In this document: piece after piece, positions 13,298-18,151 of the stretch | How positions within the stretch are numbered: position 1 is the first letter of the stretch | Layout: every line of letters starts with the position of its first letter | From: Microcystis aeruginosa W13-11 | Lineage (GTDB): Bacteria; Cyanobacteriota; Cyanobacteriia; Cyanobacteriales; Microcystaceae | DNA: 18,151 nt | Assembly (NCBI GenBank): GCA_009995705.1 | Contig: JAADBR010000082.1 | Span: 1-18,151, forward strand | Direction: 5' to 3' | Made by a program: the position numbers and the translations under genes | The notes under the pieces: generated by a model | What the model was told of the DNA's origin: nothing | The model's input: only the letters and a program-made list of their open reading frames with translations | Databases searched by the model: none

Positions 13298-13810
13298 CTA
13301 GGGACTAGGCTTTTTGGGTGAGTTTAAACAGGATAAACCGGCATCTTTAGCAGTAGGATACTTGATTAGGACAAAAGCAAAATCTGAACTTAATGTCCGA
13401 CACTCCACAATGTGAACAAATTCTACGGAGGGATTTTGGGGATCGCCATTTTCATTGAATTTAATTGTCCCAGTTGCACCTTTAGTGACAAGAAAATCAG
13501 GAGACTTTAAGTGTTCAAGGATATTAATTCGTGTGGGAGTATTTGCCTTTTCTAGAGCTTTTGTTAGAGCAAGCGTTGCATCATAGGATAGGGCTGTTAT
13601 TGCATTAACAGAAGTTGTAGTCCATAAAATTTTGGCATCCTTAAGAAAATTTTTGTTAGGACTGGTTAAAGAATCCCAAGGAACCGCAATAACAAACTTT
13701 TGAAAAGGTTGTAGGTTGTCAATTTGTTCTAAGGTGCGAGAACTACGAAGTACCCATGATCCGATATTAAGGGAGGATTTAAGGGGGGATAAAATTATGG
13801 GTGCATATCG
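13298..13810 (-). pseudogene. C-terminal remnant of an ABC-type ligand-binding protein (branched-chain amino acid type)
   Basis: An uninterrupted leftward frame from 13810 to TAG (complement of 13298-13300) has no ATG, GTG or TTG in its first three quarters, so it cannot be a normal gene. It encodes LQPFQKFVIAVPWDS, NAITALSYDATLALTKALEK, FLVTKGATGTIKFNENGDP and VEFVHIVECRTLSSDF. These match the C-terminal lobe of periplasmic type-1 binding proteins (the LivJ/receptor-ligand-binding family), where 'YDAxxAL' and 'GxTGxIxFxxxGD' are conserved. The signal peptide and N-terminal lobe are gone. The frame is limited upstream by TGA at 13811-13813, close to recF. It is flanked on the other side by miniature repeats. 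I infer a 5' deletion. Confidence 0.7.
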
Positions 13811-13843
13811 TCAGCAAAGAGACAAACAAAGAGAGGCTATAGG

Positions 13844-14971
13844 CTAATAAAAAATATGTCCCTTTTTGACAGAAAATATCTGGGAAGATTGCAACCAGCG
13901 AGACTCAAAAGAACTGAGATGAGTGGTGGTAATTAAGGTTTGAAAACGGTCTTCGATCGCATCTAATAATTGATTTTGTCGTTCGATATCTAATTCGGCT
14001 AAAACATCATCGAGGAGTAGTAGGGGAGGTTCCCCGATAATCTGCTCTAGTAACTGTAATTCCGCTAATTTCAAGGCTAAAACTAAGGTTCTTTGTTGTC
14101 CCTGGGAACCGTAGGATTTAGCGGGGTTTTGGTTAATTAAAAAATCCACTTCATCCCGGTGGGGACCGACTACCGATGTCCCTAGCTGTTTCTCGGCCAA
14201 ACGACGGGTTTCAATTTTATCTAAAAAAGCCGTTTGTACCCCATTGACATCATCTTCTACCCAAGACACATTGGGAATATATTGTAATTCTAGATATTCA
14301 GTTTTTCCGCTAATACTTTCGTGCCATTTTTGAGCTAAAGGAATTAATCTTTGTAGGACTCGCGCCCTTCTTCTCGTAACTCTTGAACCAGTTTCTGCTA
14401 ATTGTAAATCCCAGAGTTTTAGTTGGGATAAATCTGCGTAAACTTTTCCCTCTAATTCCTGTTTACGAATCTCTTTTAAGAGAGCATTTCTTTGTCGTAA
14501 AACCTGATTATATTGCTGTAAAATATGAACATATAGGGGTTCTAATTGAATTAATAAAGTATCTAACCAATCTCGGCGAGCTTCCGGACCACCGCGCACT
14601 AAATCCAGATCGAGACTAGAAAATTGTACTGCATTAATCACGCCCAAAAAATCGAGATGACGGCGCAGGGGTTGACGGTCACGGATCACGGTGCGACGAC
14701 CGGAAGAACGGAGAATTAAACTTAATTCTGATGCACCATAAAGACGATTAACTCGAGCAAAAATTCTTGCCTCTGAGTCCGACTCTAGCACCAGATCCCG
14801 ATCCTTGCTGACTCGATGACTCTTGAGAGTGGCCAAAAGTTCGATCGCTTCTAGTAAATTGGATTTTCCCTGAGCATTATTGCCCAATAATATTGTTTTT
14901 TTGGACTCGAATTGCAGCAACTGTTCGGCATAATTTCTAAAACTGTGAAGATGCAGGTGTTCGAGATACAT
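13844..14971 (-). CDS. recF: DNA replication and repair protein RecF
   Basis: RecF is an SMC-like ATPase that loads RecA at single-strand gaps with RecO and RecR. Walker A is GNNAQGKS (residues 30-37), the ABC-type signature is YGSQGQQRTLVLALKLAE, and Walker B is PLLLLDDVLAELD with the D-loop. The N-terminus MYLEHLHLHSFRNYAEQLLQ is the family norm, so ATG 14971 is used (375 aa). The frame is open to 15028, but the 19 extra residues (FLPTPPPPTANP) come from low-complexity sequence. A TGATCAC tandem array begins 50 bases upstream of the start. Here recF is apart from dnaA/dnaN, as in other cyanobacteria. Confidence 0.95.
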   Translation of the reverse strand: MYLEHLHLHSFRNYAEQLLQFESKKTILLGNNAQGKSNLLEAIELLATLKSHRVSKDRDLVLESDSEARIFARVNRLYGASELSLILRSSGRRTVIRDRQPLRRHLDFLGVINAVQFSSLDLDLVRGGPEARRDWLDTLLIQLEPLYVHILQQYNQVLRQRNALLKEIRKQELEGKVYADLSQLKLWDLQLAETGSRVTRRRARVLQRLIPLAQKWHESISGKTEYLELQYIPNVSWVEDDVNGVQTAFLDKIETRRLAEKQLGTSVVGPHRDEVDFLINQNPAKSYGSQGQQRTLVLALKLAELQLLEQIIGEPPLLLLDDVLAELDIERQNQLLDAIEDRFQTLITTTHLSSFESRWLQSSQIFSVKKGHIFY

Positions 14972-15021
14972 TGCAAGTTGGGGGTTAGCTGTTGGGGGTG
15001 GGGGAGTGGGGAGAAAAAAGC

Positions 15022-15062
15022 TGATCACTGATCACTGATCACTGATCACTGATCACTGATCA
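15022..15062. repeat. TGATCAC tandem array (five full copies plus six bases)
   Basis: The 7-bp unit TGATCAC is repeated exactly five times and followed by TGATCA. Each unit contains the palindrome TGATCA with a central GATC, so the array is six GATC sites at 7-bp spacing. It lies in the 164-base region between recF (leftward) and the DUF2808 gene (rightward). The unit is perfect, so the array is recent or actively changing in copy number. Confidence 0.9.
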
Positions 15063-15135
15063 TGGCAGCGGTTGAGGGTTAAGTGAATTTGCTATAATTT
15101 TCCTTGACAATCAATATTTTATAGTAGCTTTTACC

Positions 15136-15708
15136 TTGAAGATTCCCTTTTTGCCTTTAAAACAGACTGAAAGTCTATCTAAACTCGCTTTGATTGCTAT
15201 ACTCGCTTTTGATGCTTCTGTCTCCCTCGCAGGACAATTTCCCGATGGCAGAGTATTCTTCGAGAGTTCTCCCACTCTGGTTAATTTCTTCACTACTTTC
15301 CAATCCGTGCGTGCTTGGGGAGCAAAATACTATCTTACCATCGCTCTGCCGCCGTCTCTCGGGGCGCCCTTGGGCAAAGTAACCATACAACAGCAGCCCA
15401 ATATTCAAACTATTGCTTTTCTTATTGATCAAACCTTTGCTTTTCTTGGCGATCGCAATCAGCGCGGCGAAAAATTAACCCTAAAATCCACTACTTTTGA
15501 CCCCAATACTCAGACGATCACGGTCATTTTTGATCCTCCTGTCCCCCCCGGTAATACCGTTTCTATCGGTCTGAAACCAGTACGAAATCCTGATTATGGT
15601 GGTATCTATCAGTTTGGAATTACTGCTTATCCCCCCGGGGACAATTCTCCCGGATTAGCTCTAGGTGTCGGACGTTTAGCAATTTATGAGGCTGGCGATC
15701 GCTGGTAG
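15136..15708 (+). CDS. DUF2808-domain protein with signal peptide
   Basis: A predicted secreted or periplasmic protein of 190 aa. A basic start and hydrophobic stretch (LSKLALIAILAFDASVSLAG) form the signal peptide, with a likely cut near residue 33. The mature part shows DUF2808 features: FPDGRVFFESSPTLVN at its start, YYLTIALPPSLGAPLGKVTI, ITVIFDPPVPPGNTVSIGLK and NPDYGGIYQFGITAYPPGD. Such proteins are frequent in cyanobacteria; function unknown. TTG 15136 is the only plausible start upstream of the signal peptide. Two HIP1 sites (15449 and 15695) lie in the gene. A TATAAT at about 15092-15097 could be the -10 element. Confidence 0.82.
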   Translation: MKIPFLPLKQTESLSKLALIAILAFDASVSLAGQFPDGRVFFESSPTLVNFFTTFQSVRAWGAKYYLTIALPPSLGAPLGKVTIQQQPNIQTIAFLIDQTFAFLGDRNQRGEKLTLKSTTFDPNTQTITVIFDPPVPPGNTVSIGLKPVRNPDYGGIYQFGITAYPPGDNSPGLALGVGRLAIYEAGDRW

Positions 15709-15744
15709 GCTGTTCCGCGTCTAAAAACAGTAATCAGTGAGCAG

Positions 15745-15842
15745 TAAGGGACTTGCGTAGGAATAATATCCCAGCTTTGAAAATCGCTCTGTAGAAGAAC
15801 CAGACCAGCCAGATGGTACATTATCAAAGCGCAAGTCCCTAA
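15745..15842. mobile_element. MITE-like element with 10-bp terminal inverted repeats
   Basis: GGGACTTGCG (15748-15757) and CGCAAGTCCC (15830-15839) are perfect inverted ends of a 92-bp element. Both are flanked by TAA (15745-15747 and 15840-15842) in direct orientation, which fits a 3-bp target duplication. A second inverted pair lies inside, GCTTTGA (15774-15780) and TCAAAGC (15824-15830). No protein is encoded. It sits between the DUF2808 gene and the MazEF-like pair. Confidence 0.7.
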
Positions 15843-15887
15843 GCGTTTGCTTGACATAAATGTATATCTCGACAACCCCAGAGTCTT

Positions 15888-16073
15888 ATGATTTCCACCC
15901 TAACCCTTGAAGAAATCAAAACCCTAGTCTATCAACTTCCCCTCTCAGAACAAATTTCTCTCTTAGAAGACCTCGAAGACAAGCTAGAAACCCTCACCCT
16001 CATGAAACTAGCAGAAACAGGCTTTCCAGAATGGAACGACCCAGAGGAAGATATTTACAATGTCCAACCCTAA
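15888..16073 (+). CDS. antitoxin of a MazEF/PemIK-like pair
   Basis: The 61-aa acidic protein begins MISTLTLEEIKTLVYQLPLS. The first half is an amphipathic helical region of the kind seen in many small cyanobacterial antitoxins ('xxLPxxEQxxLLExLEDKL'). The second half is very acidic (WNDPEEDIYNVQ) and probably wraps the toxin. It does not look like a classical AbrB-fold MazE. The gene overlaps mazF by 14 bases, the usual antitoxin-first coupling, which supports the call. No strong ribosome site is seen. The palindromic MITE ends 45 bases upstream and may affect its promoter. Confidence 0.75.
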   Translation: MISTLTLEEIKTLVYQLPLSEQISLLEDLEDKLETLTLMKLAETGFPEWNDPEEDIYNVQP

Positions 16074-16407
16074 AGCTGCCGAAATTTGGTTAGTTCGCTT
16101 TCCCTTCAGCGACCTTAGCACCACAAAACTCAGACCCGCGCTAGTTTTAGCTGTACATCGAGAAGAACAAATCATCCTGGGAATCTTCTCCAAAATCCCC
16201 CCTGGAGAGTGGTGGGAAACTTGGATACTGGTTAGGGAAGGACATCCCAACTTCTCACAAACAGGCTTAAAAAAGACCTCTGTAATCAGAACTGACAAGA
16301 TTGCGACGGTCAACCAGTCCGTTTTTCAACAGAAACTAGGCATTTTACCCTCAGACATCCTAAACCAAGTTCAAACTGCCCTCAAAAAATCCTTAAATAT
16401 TCCCTAG
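16060..16407 (+). CDS. MazF/PemK-family endoribonuclease toxin
   Basis: The 115-aa protein has the MazF beta-barrel signature. AAEIWLVRFPFSDLSTTKLRPALVL holds the first strand and the conserved RPALVL (quoted in parts: EIWLVRFPFSD and KLRPALVL). LKKTSVIRTDKIATVNQ carries the TSVIRTDK-type catalytic Ser/Thr-Asp region. MazF toxins cut single-stranded mRNA at short motifs. The family length is normal and no residues are obviously missing. The start at 16060 overlaps the antitoxin gene. It is followed by about 146 bases with no gene before the PEP-CTERM locus. Confidence 0.9.
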   Translation: MSNPKAAEIWLVRFPFSDLSTTKLRPALVLAVHREEQIILGIFSKIPPGEWWETWILVREGHPNFSQTGLKKTSVIRTDKIATVNQSVFQQKLGILPSDILNQVQTALKKSLNIP

Positions 16408-16553
16408 CATTGATTTTATCCAATGATTAACTTTCCTAAAGCGATCCCAAAGACTTCCTTAAATTTCCCCTGAGCAATCCAGAAAGCTTCGTTACTATAC
16501 TACTATACAACTAAACAATCACTCAAATCTAATTCTCCGGAGGCTTTTCAATC

Positions 16554-17263
16554 ATGACATTAGTAAAACTGATTGATTTTGCGGGGGGGGTAAGAAAAAC
16601 TTATTAAAAATTGCGATCGCTTCCTCTGCTATTGCTATTAGTACCCTAACGATAGTACCTGTTCAAGCAGCTAATCTGATTCAAAATGGCAGTTTTGAGA
16701 CAGCAACCGTAACTCCATCTAATCCACCAGGTTTCTTAACACTAAACGTTGGTTCTACTGCAATTACTGGATGGACTGTAACACAAGGAACGATTGATTA
16801 TGTAGACACTGCAAATTGGCAGGCTGCTGATGGGAATAGGAGTCTTGATTTAGATGGAACCTTTAATAGTGCTGGTGGGATTCAGCAAACGTTTAACACG
16901 ATTATTGGTTCGCTTTATCGGGTTATATTTGATATGGCTGGTAATCCTACATTAGAGCCTCCAGTAAAAAATATGAGAGTAAGTGCAGCAGGAACATCGT
17001 CAGATTTTTCTTTTGATGTAACTGGAAAAAGTGGCACAAATATGGGATGGGTATCAAAATCCTGGGATTTTACCGCCACCAGTACGACAACTACACTTGA
17101 GTTTATAGGTTTAACAGGAACAGGTGCTGGTCCCGCCCTTGATAATGTATCAGTAGTTGAAGTTTCTTCGCAACCCTCTTCTATCCCCGAACCCTCATCA
17201 AGTCTAGGGTTACTGAGTTTAGGAGTATTAGGAATAGGTGCAGCTTTAAAGCGAAAACTGTAA
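16554..17263 (+). pseudogene. PEP-CTERM surface protein (choice-of-anchor C/DUF642-like), out of frame at a G8 tract
   Basis: ATG 16554 is preceded by GGAGG (16539-16543), a strong ribosome site. The frame reads MTLVKLIDFAGGVRKTY and stops at TAA just after the run of eight G (16583-16590). In the +2 frame directly after the run, a complete exported protein follows: KKNLLKIAIASSAIAISTL, a signal peptide ending VQA, then ANLIQNGSFETATV (typical of choice-of-anchor C/DUF642 proteins), LDNVSVVEV, and the PEP-CTERM signal IPEPSSSLGLLSLGVLGI with basic RK tail, ending at TAA 17261-17263. Nine G (or six) would join the start and the body into 236 aa. It is therefore 'off' in this sequence. PEP-CTERM proteins are sorted by exosortase to the outer surface or matrix. 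A sequencing error at the homopolymer is the alternative. Confidence 0.8.
16583..16590 (+). repeat. G8 homopolymer at the frame break
   Basis: Eight consecutive G follow GC at 16581-16582, at codons 10-12 of the PEP-CTERM gene, between the start codon and the signal peptide. The start frame and the downstream frame differ by one base exactly at this run. Runs of this kind are prone to slippage and are a known basis of phase variation in other bacteria. Confidence 0.85.
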
Positions 17264-17288
17264 CCCCTAAATTATCATCGGCAAAAGT

Positions 17289-17321
17289 TCCCTGACTTCG
17301 TTCTCGATTTGAAGTTAGGGA
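17289..17321. other. inverted repeat between two convergent genes
   Basis: TCCCTGACTTC (17289-17299) and GAAGTTAGGGA (17311-17321) pair over 11 bp with one G-T position; the loop is 11 bases. It lies 26 bases after the PEP-CTERM stop and covers the Uma2 stop codon (complement of 17315-17317). It may serve as a bidirectional terminator, although no clear T-run follows on either side. Confidence 0.5.
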
Positions 17322-17959
17322 TTAAGCGTTTGCTTGACCCAAATTCGGAATTGTTTTAATGCCATGGCACTACCTATTTTTTGACTATTTTGTAGCGTTT
17401 CTGGAATTTTTTCTATTAGATTAAATTGAGAAAATATTCGGCTTTGGCAAGATTCAACATATTCTGATCCTTGCAAAACATTGATTTCCAGTCTCTCCCC
17501 ATTATATCGCCACAATTCAGGAACACCCAATCGCTGATAATTATTAAATCGGGTTCGCTTAGTAATATCAATCTCAATTGCTAAATCGGGAGGGGGATCA
17601 ATCGCCAAATCAAGGCGCGTTTTTCCCCGAATAGCGGCACAATTTTCGATATAAAAAGACTCATCTGGTTCTATTCCTTGATCCATTTGCTGATTTTTAA
17701 AAGTTGTTGATCCGGCGGGTTCATAGTCTAACCCTAATTCATCCAGGAGAACTTTAACCAAATCCCCGATTAAAACTTTGGTATTTTCATGAATAAAAAG
17801 AGGAGTCATTGCTTCTAAAGTTCCCTGACTATAAGATAGACGAATTGACCGTCGATCTCCCAATTCGTCAAGAATTTTTTCATAGTCTTGCCAAGTGAGT
17901 GAAGTTAACAACAGGCGATCGCCTGGGGTAACAGTTAGTTGTTTTAATGCTGATAACAT
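17315..17959 (-). CDS. Uma2-family (DUF820) putative endonuclease
   Basis: The 214-aa protein has a restriction-endonuclease-like fold, judged from the Uma2 pattern. EPAGSTTF, then EPDESFYI (the 'xPDxxxY' segment), DLAIEIDITKRT (the D/E-x-D/E core) and VPELWRY (the motif after the catalytic strand) are all present. The acidic residues of EPDESF and EID are the presumed metal ligands. Uma2 genes are present in dozens of copies in many cyanobacteria and their role is unknown; a link with mobile DNA is often supposed. ATG 17959 starts the regular MLSALKQLTVTPGDRLLL. A HIP1 site lies at 17915-17922. Bases 17960-18032 show nothing. Confidence 0.88.
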   Translation of the reverse strand: MLSALKQLTVTPGDRLLLTSLTWQDYEKILDELGDRRSIRLSYSQGTLEAMTPLFIHENTKVLIGDLVKVLLDELGLDYEPAGSTTFKNQQMDQGIEPDESFYIENCAAIRGKTRLDLAIDPPPDLAIEIDITKRTRFNNYQRLGVPELWRYNGERLEINVLQGSEYVESCQSRIFSQFNLIEKIPETLQNSQKIGSAMALKQFRIWVKQTLNP

Positions 17960-18032
17960 CAGAATTTGTCGGCTCAGTTGTTATAATTGGGCAGTTTAGT
18001 CAGTATTTAACTTTTTTCTACCTTAGATTATA

Positions 18033-18095
18033 TTATATCTGAACTTCCCCCATACATATATACCACAATAGCTGGAAACCCTTATCCATCAATGG
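18033..18095. repeat. dispersed repeat, copy 2 (63 bp)
   Basis: This is the second copy of the 4184-4245 repeat, in the same orientation, with four substitutions and one extra C in the C-run. After it, TTTCTTAATG occurs twice (18112-18121 and 18142-18151) up to the window end. The flanks of the two copies differ, so this is a dispersed element and not part of a larger duplication. Confidence 0.75.
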
Positions 18096-18151
18096 ATACA
18101 CCCCCTTAACTTTTCTTAATGTACCCATGTAATTTGTAACATTTCTTAATG

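Noticed and set aside
14383..14619. 78-aa rightward frame within recF
   Set aside because: It is antisense to a well-supported gene and shows no domain of its own.
15022..15062. CRISPR array
   Set aside because: The 7-bp units are contiguous with no spacers, so this is a simple tandem repeat.
16934..17263. Independent 109-aa gene starting at ATG 16934
   Set aside because: The frame continues upstream without a stop to the signal peptide at 16592, so this is only the tail of the PEP-CTERM gene.

Overview
The window looks like a piece of chromosome from a unicellular, bloom-forming cyanobacterium, most likely Microcystis or a close relative. I infer this from an NdhO subunit, DUF3038/DUF4335/DUF2808/DUF6464-type proteins typical of cyanobacteria, a PEP-CTERM protein, eight copies of the HIP1 octamer GCGATCGC by my count, and a high load of miniature repeats, IS remnants and toxin-antitoxin modules. 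The species call is recognition, not a database result.

Layout. 1-533: a decayed reading frame of unknown origin. 534-4153: housekeeping genes, namely a THUMP-domain rRNA methyltransferase (+), mdh and ndhO (-), then upp and a small glycine-zipper membrane protein (+). 4154-6390: an accessory patch with a serine-hydrolase remnant, an MNT/HEPN (MntA-HepT-type) toxin-antitoxin pair whose MNT gene has ATA where its ATG should be, the start of a P-loop protein cut off by an IS630-family transposase remnant, and dispersed repeats. 6389-9545: leftward genes for a 50-aa membrane protein, an RmlD-like reductase, a small conserved protein, a DppB-type permease and apt, with a 71-bp nested hairpin between the last two. 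9644-12453: rightward genes for DUF3038 and DUF4335 proteins, speD, a frameshifted DUF6464 gene and a secreted L,D-transpeptidase. 12415-14971: leftward genes for a DUF2064 glycosyltransferase, a truncated substrate-binding protein among repeats, and recF. 15022-18151: a TGATCAC tandem array, a DUF2808 protein, a MITE-like hairpin, a MazEF-like pair, a PEP-CTERM gene interrupted at a run of eight G residues, a Uma2-family gene, and a second copy of a repeat seen near 4.2 kb.

The core genes serve central metabolism (malate/oxaloacetate, purine and pyrimidine salvage, polyamine synthesis), photosynthetic/respiratory electron flow (NDH-1), ribosome modification and DNA repair. They do not form one pathway. 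The most interesting parts are the breakable or switchable genes: the poly-G PEP-CTERM gene (a candidate contingency locus), the MNT/HEPN/P-loop cluster with its odd start codon, and the frameshifted DUF6464 gene that has lost its C-terminal CxxC.
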